Shown here: positions 17,210 through 40,706 of the stretch, piece by piece
Numbering within the stretch: the first letter of the stretch is position 1
How the letters are laid out: every line of letters begins with the position of its first letter
NCBI GenBank assembly: GCA_028583405.1
Contig: CM053256.1
Location: forward strand, 15,964,107-16,028,106
Direction: 5' to 3'
From: Pogonophryne albipinna
Lineage: Eukaryota > Chordata > Actinopteri > Perciformes > Artedidraconidae
Length of the DNA: 64,000 bases
Position numbers and translations under genes: made by a program
The notes under the pieces: generated by a model
Database searches by the model: none
What the model was told of the DNA's origin: nothing
What the model saw: the letters and a program-made list of their open reading frames with translations, nothing else

Positions 17210-17600
17210 ATAATAGATTTAATTTGTTAGCGCTTTTACAGGTGCTCAAAGACGCTTTACAGATATAGTGAAGAGAAAAAAAAAGAAAGGAACAACAAAT
17301 ACATATATAATTTAAAGTTAAAGTCAAAAACAATCACACATTAAAAGCCAGATTGAAGAGGTGAGTTTTTGTGAGTTTTTTGAAGGTGGTGAGGTCAGTG
17401 CAGTCTCTGATGGGTTGTGGGAGTGAGTTCCAGAGGGAGGGGGCCGCGACGGAGAAGGCTCTGTCCCCCCAGGTCCGGTGATTGATGTGGGTGGGGATGG
17501 ATAGGAGGTTGAATGCATGTATGTTTGTCCCAAACAGATCAAGGGGAAGTCAGACTCCGGATCTGATTCAAACTGAAGCCGCACAGGAGATCCCACAGTA
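17210..17600 (-). mobile_element. L2-like LINE 3' end fragment
   Basis: On the minus strand one frame reads PSLWNSLPQPIRDCTDL, then TFKKLTKTHLFNLAFN and a stop near 17335. This is the conserved C-terminus of an L2-type LINE ORF2. The 3' UTR continues to a tail containing AAAGCGTCTTTGAGCACCTG and (ATT)n near 17205-17220. The upstream part is lost. The fragment at 42479 has the same layout. Confidence 0.78.
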
Positions 17601-18338
<738 letters not shown>

Positions 18339-18771
18339 ACATGGGCCCCATTCTGATTCAGGCCGTGTCTGGGGGGCCCCCCTCTCATTTTAATTAAGGA
18401 GCAGATGCACTACCCCTGTCCCGTCTGCCATCTCCTTTTGTGTGTGTGTGCGCGTGTGTGTGCAATTGTGTTTTTTCGACCCAGCGTGCCCTCGCCATGT
18501 GCCAGTTTTAAGCCATATTGTTACCAGGACTGTTAGAATCATCCGTATGGAACAGGAATTAGCAGGCAGGAGGGAGAAAGGGAGCACGTCTACACATCTA
18601 CTTATATTAAAAGAAAGAAGCGAGGAAGACAGAGGGACTCACTCACACACATTATTCTTATGTACACTCAGAAACACATATGTTGTTTGTAATTGTACAG
18701 GAAGTAAAAATAAAAAAGAACATACCTTATATTCTGACCTAGAATTTCACAAATGAAGAGGTTTATTATAA

Positions 18772-18873
18772 TTGTGTGTGTGAGAGTGTGTGAGAGTGTA
18801 TGTGTGTGTGTGCGTTTATGTGCATGTGTGTGTGCATGTATGTGTGTGTGTATGTGTGTGCGTTTATGTGCAT

Positions 18874-18969
<96 letters not shown>
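18772..18969. repeat. Imperfect then perfect (TG)n array
   Basis: From 18772 to 18878 the TG run is broken by TATG, GAGA and CGTTTATGTG units, some of them repeated. From 18879 to 18969 it is perfect. This layout shows an older degenerate half beside a young expanded half. Confidence 0.95.
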
Positions 18970-18971
<2 letters not shown>

Positions 18972-19485
18972 CAGATAGAGGCAGAGACCAGGCTGTGTAT
19001 AAATAAAGGCTGTGTGAGCGTTACAGTAATCCTTAGCGTTGCCTCCAATTGCATCAGTTGACAATCAACAAATGGAGTCAGCTATAGCCAGCTATTAACT
19101 TCAGTGATGCATGTATTAGAGACTGGACATAAACACACACAACAGATGTTAACAGGGGGGCGAAATAAAAGTTAAAAGGGAATGTATATCCATCCATGTA
19201 TCATTTATCTGCCAGCCAGAGAAAGACACACTTCATTCACATACTGGTGAAAGGAACATGTATATCACATGATGGTGCTAGAAGATAGGTCATTGGTTAG
19301 AGAAATACATGTTCTAGGGACCATAATTACCCTTACAAAATGTCATGACATTAATCCAGTACGGCCATCTTTTTCAGACAGTCCAACTAAAATACAAATA
19401 AATTGGCGTCACTCCAAACTGAGCCAACAAATAGATAAAAACAGCCTTTCATTAGAGGATCACTTAAATACACACAGAGCTTGAT
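18970..19485. other. Unassigned stretch
   Basis: I see no supported gene or repeat before the TTAA-flanked element. Confidence 0.5.
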
Positions 19486-19489
19486 TTAA

Positions 19490-19867
19490 AGGTCCCATGT
19501 CATGACCATTTCTACTGATCATAATTCCATTGTTGAGGTCTACTAAAATAGATTTATATTGTGCAATTTTCCAAACTCACATTGGTTTCTCATACAGCAT
19601 CTCTGTATAGTATGTGTATTCACTCTCTGTCCCAAAAGCCTTGTTGGAGCTCCTGCCCCCCCTCCCTGTGAGCCCAGTGGCCGTCTGCGAGACAACGAGA
19701 CACAGCGAAACCCAGCCGAAACACACACACACCCGCAGCCTGGCTGGGAGTTTGTGTGTGTGCTCAGGCTGAGTTCCGCGGTGTCTCGTTGTCTCGCCGA
19801 CCCCACACCAGTGAGCCAGCTCACACTGTCCCGCTCCTCGCAGCAGCGAGCCTCGCAACGTCCCGCC

Positions 19868-19907
<40 letters not shown>

Positions 19908-20120
19908 AAGTCCGCGGATTGGTCCAAACGTAACGGCTCCGCGGAAAATCTCCAACGAGGCGTTCTGGGGCAGCATAGACAGGTCTTTTCTTTGTTAGAG
20001 TTTTACTCGCGACAGGGTGTACTTTGAGGGTTTGTGACTCTGCAGACCGTTTACATGAATAAAAAGCTACATAACACACAAGGGGACGGGTAATAACCGG
20101 AAAAGCATGACATGGGACCT
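19490..20120. mobile_element. TTAA-flanked MITE, copy 1 (piggyBac-like)
   Basis: The element starts AGGTCCCATGTCATG and ends with the inverse CATGACATGGGACCT. TTAA lies directly outside each end (19486-19489 and 20121-20124). TTAA duplication is the hallmark of piggyBac-type transposition. The 631-bp interior has no transposase. It holds an internal inverted repeat (about 19683-19731 against 19752-19801) and a (TG)17 run. It is near-identical over its terminal parts to the element at 58463-59424, with the end sequences reversed. The superfamily is inferred from the TTAA. Confidence 0.88.
19871..19904. repeat. (TG)17 inside the TTAA MITE
   Basis: This perfect run lies within the interior of MITE copy 1. 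The copy at 58463 has no such run at the matching place. Confidence 0.95.
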
Positions 20121-20124
20121 TTAA

Positions 20125-22109
<1,985 letters not shown>

Positions 22110-24357
22110 CCACACACACAAACACACCCACGTACAATCAGCAAACCAATTAGATTAATATAATGTTCCAAGGAGTGGGCGATGATGTTTATTGTTTAGT
22201 ATTAATACTTGTGTCTCATTAAGAGAAAAATAGTGCAGGTTAATATACCGTGCCCTGCTCGTGAGTTAATTCTTCATATCAGTAAGCACAGTTTAACCCA
22301 CACTGTTCACAACTGACATTTTACATTTATAGTGTCACATTCATTAAACATTTGTAAAATTATGAGTGGAATTAATGAAATTCTAATAAGGTACATATGT
22401 TTATCTTCCAAAACAAATAAACAAGTTGTACAAGTCGTGTTTAGAGCTGTATCTAGATATGATTCCATAATGAACACCTAAAATGTCTCTTTATACAGTA
22501 TGTTGTTTCAAAGTAAAAAAACAACTGGTATTGCTTTTTATTTTCTGCATTTCAGATGTTGCATTAGAAAATAGTTTCTACAGCTATGCAACCATTACAG
22601 AATCCTCTGAGCTTCCAGCACAGCCCAATATGTAAAATGTGCTTTTGGACACTAAGCACATAACTGTGTCGAATAATTTGCACGAGACTTCCTCTGATAT
22701 CCACATCAAGTGTATTTCACAATATTGTTACACAGCTTTTTATTCAGCCAAGCAAATAATAGAGCTGCTTTTGGGTACACTCTCATCTGAAAAGTAGATT
22801 GGTCTTTGGCAGAGGCAGTTATTCATTATTGTCCCGGCCAGCCAGTCACACCTTAGACATGAACGCTATTTTGATTCCATGATACACAAATTACATTAGG
22901 TGTCAAAAGAGATGCAATTAATAAATAAATAATAATAATAATACCAAGAATAATTCAAGAATAAGCAAAGGTAGTCACACTGCGAGTGACCCAACCCTTG
23001 TGAATATTGCAAAGTACAAACCATCCCCTAGTAATCATATTCATCATATTAAAATGCTCTTTTAAATATTGCTGCTCATCCTCGCTTCAACTCATTTTGT
23101 GCCTTTTGTTAATTCATATTTCTGCTTTGCTTGATATGATTAAAAAACCAGAGAGCTGATTTCTAAAACAAAATCTTTTCCACCTGGTGCGTTCAGAGGA
23201 ACGTCTGAAATCGAATGAACCTGCCAAAACATTTTCTTCATTGTTTATCTGGTATAATGTGCTTTAGATGACTCTTAATCCAATAGCAAATGCTGGTCAG
23301 GCAGATGTTAGGTTCTGGAGATTTTATGAACTTTCGAGGAGTGTTTACTTACTAAAATCTGCATTCAGAACCACACTGGTGAGACCATTCGAATTAGAAA
23401 ACATCAAGGGAATGGAAGTGAGCGATAAGCCTCTCCATATTTGAAGATCTACTTGTTTATTTAACAAGTCCTGTACGGTAGATTGCACACGACACAGAGT
23501 TTGCGTGATTGACTACCAATTGGCAAACAACATGGCAGTGTTCGTCAAATCATTTTCTACAGCAGCAGTGAGAGAGAGACTTTTGATGTCAGGTCCATGG
23601 GTGCTTGTGCTGCCTAAATGCCAAATAAGTTAATATAGCTATGATCTACTATTTTCTACAATTTTACATTTCTTCTTGTCTTGGTGGCCATGTGGCTGTT
23701 CTGAAGTTCTGCTCTTTGCATTCAAAGATCTTTATCATGTTAACATATTTGAAAAAAAACCTGTAAAATACCATCTGTTAGGTGCTTCAAATATGGAACC
23801 TTTACCTTAACCATAACAACCTCTCTGTCGATAAAGAAAATCTTGATGTAATCTTAAATGTCAAGAGTTGACATATTCATCTGGAAGCAATCAATAAGTG
23901 ATGTAAGTCTAAAAGCATAACTTTGAATGACAACAACGAGCGTACACTGTGAGCCTTATAAAATCACCATGTAGTTAGAGATTTTGTACAAAGAGGGACT
24001 TTTATCACACTTTTCGCTTCTTGCTTGGCATTTTCTTCAGAAAATAATATTCTAATAACTAGCTTTAGTCAAGATGAAAAAGGAACATTGATACAATTTG
24101 TGCTCCTCGACGAGCCACATCTAATTCCATTTTCTATTTGCAAAAATCAATGCGTGCTTTTCCTCTATCCTTTCCAAACAGTGAGATTCAATACTTATTG
24201 CCTCATTGAGAGACTGAGATTTTTCTATTCACTTTTTGCTTTTATTCTCCAAGTACAATTTGTAATAATTTGCCCAAATACTTTGGACTTCATTATCTCT
24301 TTTTTGCTGGGAAAACCATGACTACTATGAGAGCTAAATGACATTCAAAGAAGGTTT

Positions 24358-24437
24358 AAAAAACATAGTTGCACTTGATCAGAGCAATACTAACCCAGGA
24401 GACAGAGCAGAGCAATTACAAAGGAGGAGCCGGGGAA
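24358..24437 (+). repeat. Diverged direct duplication, copy A
   Basis: This copy shares GTTGCACTTGATCAGAG and GCAGAGCAATTA with copy B at 24780-24858, in the same order and spacing, with small gaps. The two copies lie about 420 bp apart. The sequence is not a repeat I recognise. Another teleost genome would be needed to tell a duplicated regulatory element from a decayed transposon. Confidence 0.75.
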
Positions 24438-24779
24438 CTGAGCTCCATTACGCCGGGAAGACACAAATATGAGGATTTTGGGATCTTTTGCAATCTCGCT
24501 TAGTTGGAGAAATAATTTATGCCCTATGACCAGTGACTGTCAAACCATCAAAAGGCATTTTGCTTGATGAAAGCAAGAAAACAAGAAAAAAAAAAACTTC
24601 AAAGTGTTTAGGATGTCAGATTTGTGGAAGACTTGAAAGCCCCGCGTATGAAAGATATTGTGTCCTGCTAACGCCAAGAACACTTTAACATTTACATAGG
24701 GGTAGGTGATCAAATTTGATCTCTTGCCTGAGAAACCTCAAAGCACTTGTTTTGGAAAATGATATTCATGAAAAGCAGT

Positions 24780-24858
24780 GAAAAACAGAGTTGCACTTGA
24801 TCAGAGTAATGATGACCCTGCAGGCAAAGCAGAGCAATTAAAGGAGAGTCCAGGGGAG
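24780..24858 (+). repeat. Diverged direct duplication, copy B
   Basis: This is the partner of copy A at 24358-24437. Both copies end in an AAGGAG run and a GGGGA motif. Confidence 0.75.
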
Positions 24859-26751
24859 AGATGAGAACTATTAAAAGCCACAGAGGACCTCCTCTCTCCC
24901 CGTCTCTATTTCTCTCTCAGCCCGGCTAGGAGAGCTATACACTGATGAAAAACATTGCTGGGAATACTGGAAATTCACTAATTACAGAGAGGTGGGGGGG
25001 GAGGTTCTGGGGAGGGATGCAGATCCCCCGTGCTTCAGAGACATTTCCTGTCCAATTTAATATGTTGCATCAGTTATTTTGATCTGCTGTTTCTTGCATA
25101 AAATTGTACATTTTTACATCAAGTCACAATTCCACAGGGTTTGCTGATTGAACCCAGTCCAAGTCGAGTAAACTGGGAGAGAAACATGAAACTTGGCAAA
25201 GATATGACTGTGTAGGCTGTTCTCAAAATGCCTCATTGTCACGGAGATAATGACCATGGGTGCTATATCTTGTGTGAGCTAATGTCTAATTATTATTAAT
25301 CTCTATATTACTGTTGGCTAAGAAAATACTAATTACTAATTGTACCTGGCATACCATGTTTTTATTCTGGTTTGGTCTGAGAAACGAGAGAAGGGAGACT
25401 CGCAGTTGAGTACCACAAGAAACACTCATTTTAAAATGGGCATCTTGGTGGGATTTCCCCTTTATTCTTGTTTGTCTAAGCTTTTACCATCACACATTAC
25501 TGCAAATGATGGTAAAGCTTGGTCTCTGTTGTCCAGCAGACTTTGACATTACATGTTTATGGTACAAAGGCAAGGTGGGCCAACAACAATATTATATTAC
25601 ACTGATATTTGACTTTTGTAATCATTACAAATCCACATCAAAGACATTTTCAACTGATTATCACATTGTATCAATGCATCACATTTTGTGGTGCTGCTGG
25701 ATCTCAAACCTTTAATTACATTTTTTTCTCAAGCTGAAAATCCAATTTTGCAAACTGGGCCAATGGCTGCCAACACTAATAGGTGTTCTACCAATTATAG
25801 TGCACTACTCTTTATATGATATGTAATTACCAAATGTAAAAGTCCTACAGAATACCCTGTGCAAACTCAAACAACTCAAAATAGTTTTAGTCGTTGGTCT
25901 AAAGATAACTTTAACAAATGTGGCTTTGTGTTATCCCCAAAATGGCCTAGCAGGTCTCAACAACAACATTTAAACAATGTCGTTTTCATGGTGTTTTCAG
26001 AATGTACAGTACTTCCTGTCCCAGTTGAGTTTGCACTTAACGCTGTGGCTAGGACTGCTTAAATGAGAAGAATGATCATATCCTCTCAAATTAAAGTCCA
26101 ACCTTGGTTCTACAGGTCAGTGCAGTTAGTTCAGAAAGCCACAGAGACTCATTCTAAATTGCCGCTGTATAAAAGGTTAACTCAACAGTGTCAAGCATCA
26201 GCATTATTTAAAATGTCACTGATACGATGAGGACACCTTCCTATGATGTGTGTGTTTGTGCATGTGTGTGAGTGTGTGTTGGATGATGATCAGCCATGGC
26301 AGTTGTAGAGAAGAGCTATCATGGCCTTAAAGTCACGTTTAATTGGGGTATTCCCTCAAGTAAATAAAAAAGTGACATTTTCTCTTGGTGCCTGGACTGG
26401 AATGTTAAAAACTGATGGGCCGAGGTCTCTGAAATGTCAAGGAGGAATAATTTCCTCCACATACTCTGCCAGCTTTTGTACCTTGCGCCTGCTCTGCTCC
26501 GCGAGACGGAGAAAGGTCGTCTGCACGTTTGACTCATTTCATGTCAACATTTGGCTAAGAATCAATGGCTGCATTCCGTGATCAAAGATAAGTAGGCCAC
26601 TGCGGAAATTTCATCCTTTGCTTGGCTCACAGAACTTCAGTACTTGATACAGAGATACATTAAAGCTTGGATGTTGGATTTCTACATCCTTCTTGCATCA
26701 TCCGTGGTTAGGTGTTTCTATCAAAGACTTACGAATACACACAAATATGCC

Positions 26752-28851
<2,100 letters not shown>

Positions 28852-28864
28852 AGTTGACAAATAG

Positions 28865-28909
28865 TCCATTTAGGCTCTGTCCATTTAGGCTCTGTCCATT
28901 TAGGCTCCG
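28865..28909. repeat. Three tandem 15-bp units at a transposon end
   Basis: Two copies of TCCATTTAGGCTCTG and one of TCCATTTAGGCTCCG lie head to tail. The last overlaps the TIR of the hAT-like element. Confidence 0.92.
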
Positions 28910-29060
28910 TCCACACGGAGACGAAACGAACCGAAGTCCATTTAAAAAAAAGACCGCTCGAAAACGCTGGAGACGCTGTAGTACAGATGCCGGGTCTGTA
29001 AGTGGCGCTGTACTTCCGTCACAAAATACACCAAAAGCCGCGAATAAGACCGATGATGAT

Positions 29061-29340
29061 CAGTGGCGGCGCTAGGGGGTGGCTACTTGGGCTCAAGCCC
29101 CGGATGTTTTCTGAAAAGCCCCGAATGTTTTTTTTCAAAACGTCTCGTGAGTAATGTGCAGTACCGGAGTACAACAGAGAGGCAGCAGCTGCGGGACAGT
29201 AGCCTGCGTACTGCGTAGCCTTCCCTGCCCTGAAGAAGAAGTGATCCTTCGTGTGAAGAGTCTGCTTTATGCGCTCCGCAGTATCCCGGCCCGCTGCGAG
29301 GCTCCGGTGAGTTCACAGTTCATGAGCGTGCTCCACTAGT
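29061..29340. mobile_element. Nested CAGTGGCGG-type hAT fragment
   Basis: The segment starts CAGTGGCGGCGCTAGGG, the usual start of a hAT-type non-autonomous element. It is GC-richer than its host element. The right edge is not clear; CTCCACTAG at about 29331 is a possible decayed end. A 77-codon frame on the minus strand shows no known domain. Confidence 0.4.
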
Positions 29341-29511
29341 CTGCAGACCTACCCACTTTGGGAGCCGTTATCAAAGGGTATCGGATTTGGGCTCCGAATC
29401 CGCAGCTCCGTTTCGGCCTCGTGTGGACGAACCGTTAACGTTCTTTTCGATAGAGAACGTTAGCGGATACAACTGATATCGTCTCCGTGTGGACGGGGCC
29501 TTAGTTGACAA

Positions 29512-30934
<1,423 letters not shown>

Positions 30935-31849
30935 ACACGCCTGAACTGGCCTCTTTGCTAATGATCCCAACCTCAAACACATTTGCATCTTTCTAAATTA
31001 GCTTGATTATTTCAGGGCAATTAGCATAAGCGTATGGAAATTAAATTGGCTATAGTGGCGTGGTGGCTTCAAGGTGTTTTTCCATGTGATGTGAGGGTAA
31101 TGGGCTGCATTTGATGATTTCTTACAAGATTTGTCTTGTGTAGAGTAAGGCTGAGGTATTTTTTGGATCACTTAAACTTAAAAGGGGCTTCCAAATCGGA
31201 TAACAACTTTATTGAATAATGTTCGTTATTAATTAAAATGCAAGATAGTCATAGTAAATTGAATAATGGAATAGGAAATTCTGATTTAACCTTTGAATAA
31301 GAGCTTTATCTTTGATTAGAATTAAAAGGTGAAGGCAGATTAAATTAACTCGGCAAACTCAGGGAATAGTTTTAACCAATTGTCTTTGAGCTCATAAGAA
31401 AAGTTGGACCATAGACATTCTGAATGAAAGAAATGTAGTCATTCTGTTTGAATATGTTTGGAGTTAAAAGCAGTGGGCTATCTTTCCTCATCCTTACCCA
31501 AGATGCCCTCTGGTACTTCTCATCTACAGTAATAGGGGCCAGAAATCCCTCATACACTAATAAGCCAGCCATGGATTATTAATTAATATGTCCAAAGTAC
31601 TCTCTCTGATTCTAACCTCCCGACCACCACCACGGCTAATGTGAACCTTGTGAACTTCTATTCTCTAATGTTCACAAAAGCAGTAGGTGATGAAAGGGAA
31701 GTGGTATTATTTTTAAGTTTATTTTTTCTCTCTTAAGAACTTAGAGTGCTCACTGGTCATGTTAAGTGGCCGTGTAATTAGAGGTATGTTTCTGAGATGT
31801 GCATACATGTACATGTTTTAACAAGATGATGAAAATCTAATTAAGTTAA

Positions 31850-31960
31850 TGGTGCCATCCCAGAGGCAGGGCATTCAGTGTCTTGCTCAAGGACACATCA
31901 ACAAGCATCAGTGTCCCTGTTAGTGAGTGGACAATGATCTTGAATACACAATTTGCACTT
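31850..31960. repeat. Possible decayed SINE body
   Basis: The phrase TCTTGCTCAAGGACACATCA is close to a core phrase of many fish SINEs and related repeats (see the SINE at 59445). Neither a tRNA head nor a tail is visible. Confidence 0.35.
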
Positions 31961-32172
31961 AGAAATGATGAAGACTGTATGATTTTCCACTATGAAGGAT
32001 ACATTAGTCATTTGTTACTGTTATGGTGAATAATAGGCACAAACAACTACTTGATAAAAGTAAGAAATGACATTAAATTCTCCAATACAAGTTTATCAAT
32101 TCTGATTGCCTTCTTGATTGATCGTTATCTTATCCAATTCATGATCAGGTAATTTGTCAGTGCTTTGATTAA

Positions 32173-32852
32173 AGGTCTCATATCATGCTATTTTTAGGCA
32201 CATATTATGGGTCTCATATATATAAAAATATATAAAAAACATGTCCATGATGTGTTTTGCTCAAAATACAAACAGATCATGCATTTTAGACATCCCTCAT
32301 ATCCCTCTATTTCAGCCCTGTTAGAGAACTGCAGGTATGGGGTCCTTAGCTTGAAAAAAAAAGAGGAGGGGGAGCTAATGCCTGCTCAGAATTCCACGTG
32401 ATTAAATGCCATATTATGTTCCAAAACACATCAAGAATTATTTCTGAAACAGTATGGAGCTCAAATGCTTTTTCTCTTGCGGGTTTACCACAAGGTGAGT
32501 TCCTTTTTTTATTTCCTGCTTTTTTACACATACTCTCTACAGTACAGGTTAGCTCTGAGTGTTAGCGATGCTTGCTAATGTAAACAAAGACCATATTACA
32601 TCCAAAACACGTCGGGCATTGTTTCTGATAGCAACGTTTCTGATAGTGCCGTTGGTCCAAATTTCCGATATGACGTCATATCGGACCAAATCTGGATCAG
32701 CTCCGTTGTACCCCCCGCTTTTAGAGATTTGTGTACGGAGGAAAAGAGAGAGGGTTTTCTTTTCTGACACTGCGTGAGTTCCCTGACACACCGGGGACAC
32801 ATATTTATGTTTAAAAGACATCAAAAAGTGCATTTTGCATGATAATTCCCCT
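32173..32852. mobile_element. TTAA-flanked MITE, copy 3 (piggyBac-like)
   Basis: The left end is AGGTCTCATATCATGC. The right end on the other strand is AGGGGAATTATCATGC. TTAA lies outside both ends (32169-32172 and 32853-32856). The left terminus resembles the AGGTCCCATGTCATG of the elements at 19490 and 58463, but the interior is different and AT-richer, so it is a related family at best. Weak internal symmetry (for example CATATCGGA and TCCGATATG) occurs at 32660-32690. It has no coding capacity. Confidence 0.72.
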
Positions 32853-32856
32853 TTAA

Positions 32857-37410
<4,554 letters not shown>

Positions 37411-37486
37411 GGGCCCTTTTACCACATGCACACAAATGATCCCCCATCACATCTGTGGGAAGAACCCCCCATATCAATCTGTCTGA

Positions 37487-37488
<2 letters not shown>

Positions 37489-37562
<74 letters not shown>
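37489..37562. repeat. Compound (GT)10(GA)27 microsatellite
   Basis: A GT run switches at about 37509 to a GA run reaching 37562. It lies 80 bp after the large GT array. Confidence 0.97.
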
Positions 37563-37564
<2 letters not shown>

Positions 37565-38342
37565 AAGAGAAAGAGGACCAAAATGCTGGCTCTTTGCATA
37601 TACCTCCACCCCCGATCAAGGCGAGGCCTTTGGGCATCCCCCCTACCAACTTCAGTTGATTTGAAAACCCACCTAATGAAATTCACATTTTTGTATTTCC
37701 TACTATTTCTGCATTTCCACAAATGTTGGAACTGCTTTGAAAACTTGCATCTGAAGGAGGCACTTATCATTGAATATAACACCATCTTTTAAAAATTGTT
37801 TTTCTCAGAAAAGCGTTTTGCCTCCGGCTCTGGCAAAAGACAGAACTCAAAGATGGCTCAAAATAATATTTAACAAGAAATATATTCCTTTTTGTTTCAA
37901 TGACCATATGAGTTTTTAAAGCTTTCAAACTAATTGCTTCATATTAATGTAACACATGCACTAGACATGCTATCTGCTTTCAGTGCCTGAGAGGAGCTTA
38001 ATTACAGACTGAGCGGTTTTACATAGACAGAAAAAGCAATTCACAGCAGTGACATCATCACACACATTAATCATGCTCTATTAATAAGACTGCAATAAAG
38101 TGAATGACTTTGAAGGATACAAATCTTTGGCTATGAGCAGGAAGTGTAGATTAGCGCTTTAATCTTTTGCACAATAATGTATCAGATACATGTTTCCTGG
38201 TAAATGTTTCAGCTCCAATGAAAACATTATTCAGATTTCATCTTTGATTTCACATAGTGTCATCAGTTGTTAACTTTCAGATCAACTACATAAATAGTTG
38301 CAAACCTGATACCACTGCATTCACACCTGTGTGCTTAAAATC
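37563..38342. other. Unassigned stretch
   Basis: I see no supported gene or repeat. Confidence 0.5.
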
Positions 38343-38346
38343 TTAA

Positions 38347-39542
38347 CCTGTTAAGCCCGACAGACCCCGGTAATGGGCCCTCCTGCAACATCTTGCAGGA
38401 AACAGTGTCTGAGGGCATGTTCATTTAATAAACTATGAATGTTTTATATCCATGTAACGGGAAGAAACTCATCTAACTGATCATTTGAATTTTTCTTTCA
38501 AAAAAAACCCACAATGCTAACGCTGAGCCTCTGAATTAGCAACGAGCGAAAAATGCTAACAGATGACTGCACCGAAATTCACTAACAGATGACTGCACCG
38601 AAATTCACTCACACAACTTTATTATTTATCTTTGCTGCACATCCAACCCATTGTTTCACATCGTGAGATGACACAGAATCGATGGGTGCAGACATTATCA
38701 CTCAATGTTACGAACTCGCGGAGATAATAACAAGAACAGACATCAAAACATATGGCACTAGGTAGCTAAAAACGCTAACATGGCTCACCTGTGTCGTAGT
38801 CTGGTCAAAAGTGGTCTTCAATGGCATTAAAACGATAAAAACGCTTCTGAAGTTAATCCATAGATTAATCCAATGTGTCTGTGTCCCTTTGAAATGATTT
38901 CTGATAATCCATAAGCAATAAACCTGCTTTTCCGTTTCTAGATGTCAGAGCTAGAAATATTTTCACTCTGATGCAAAACTGTGTACGCAAAGCCCCCACC
39001 TTTTTGTTTTAGTATGTGTGTGAGTGGGAAGATTCCCCTTCGATTATATTGGCTGTAACGGTCAGAAAGAGATGTCAATCACCAAAATCGACCAATGGGT
39101 TCCAGAGAAACGGTAAAACCCCCATTTCCACCCAAATCACCTCAGAGGTGGTTTCTTTTGCTAAACCTCTCTAAAAAGGTCAATTGTCACTTGTTTTGCA
39201 TCAATCTTGATACAGGGTACTTATTATATGTTGTACTTTGGATTCCTAAAGCTTTTAGTCTACCTTACCATCATCCAAGGTTAGTTTTCACTATAAGTAA
39301 AAAAGAATTGTTGGACGGACACTATAATTTACAGTTTTTTACCATGTTCAATCTGAATTTTCTTTAAAATAAAAAACATCTATATTGATTCTGACTTTTC
39401 TACATCCATCTCACAGGTTTATCATTACTTTGAGAAAAAAGATTATTAATTTAACACTTTTACAAGGGAAGATATGGTCATTTGTTCTGGGAATGTCATT
39501 TTCGAGCCTGAGACCTGAAAAACAGGCTCAGGGCTAAACAGG
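38347..39542. mobile_element. Non-autonomous DNA element, about 1.2 kb
   Basis: The left end is CCTGTTAAGCCC, and the right end on the other strand is CCTGTTTAGCCC. TTAA precedes the left end (38343-38346), but TTTT follows the right end, so a TTAA duplication is not complete. Just inside the right end GAGCCTG and CAGGCTC can pair (39505-39530). The interior has a perfect 26-bp tandem duplication at 38556-38607. A 90-codon frame (39095-39367) is not recognised. It could be piggyBac-like with a damaged flank, or two unrelated pieces. Confidence 0.5.
38556..38607. repeat. 26-bp tandem duplication
   Basis: The unit starting CTAACAGATGACTGCACCGA occurs twice head to tail without a mismatch that I can see. 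It lies inside the putative DNA element at 38347-39542. Confidence 0.92.
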
Positions 39543-40459
<917 letters not shown>

Positions 40460-40539
40460 CAGGGATCATTTTTATACTCAGTGCTATTGTAACACACACA
40501 TCAACATTTTCCATTTTCTGCATTCTTCTGTTTTATTCT

Positions 40540-40706
40540 GTGTGTTGTGTATTCCTACTTTTTCTGGCATACTGTACATTGTAAATATACATTTAATTGA
40601 ATGATAATGATTGATCTGCAGGTCTCCCTTGAAAAAGAGATCATTGATCTCAATGGGATTTTACCTGGATAAATAAAGGTTTTGAATTGAATTGAATTGA
40701 ATTGAC
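40540..40706 (+). mobile_element. LINE 3' end with (TTGAA)n tail
   Basis: The sequence AGATCATTGATCTCAATGGG, then TTTACCTGGATAAATAAAGG, then tandem attgaattga is a common fish LINE 3' terminus. The left edge is uncertain, and no ORF part is present. Confidence 0.65.

Larger units (their letters stand above)
28861..29502. mobile_element. hAT-like element with nested insert
   Basis: The inner left end at about 28900 reads TTAGGCTCCGTCCACACGGA. The right end on the other strand reads TAAGGCCCCGTCCACACGGA (about 29484-29503). AGTTGACAA flanks both sides (28852-28860 and 29503-29511), giving an 8-9 bp target duplication as for hAT elements. Between the left duplication and the inner TIR sit three tandem 15-mers, TCCATTTAGGCTCTG and variants (28865-28909). 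From about 29061 the interior holds a second element starting CAGTGGCGGCGCTAGGG. No intact transposase is visible. Confidence 0.75.
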
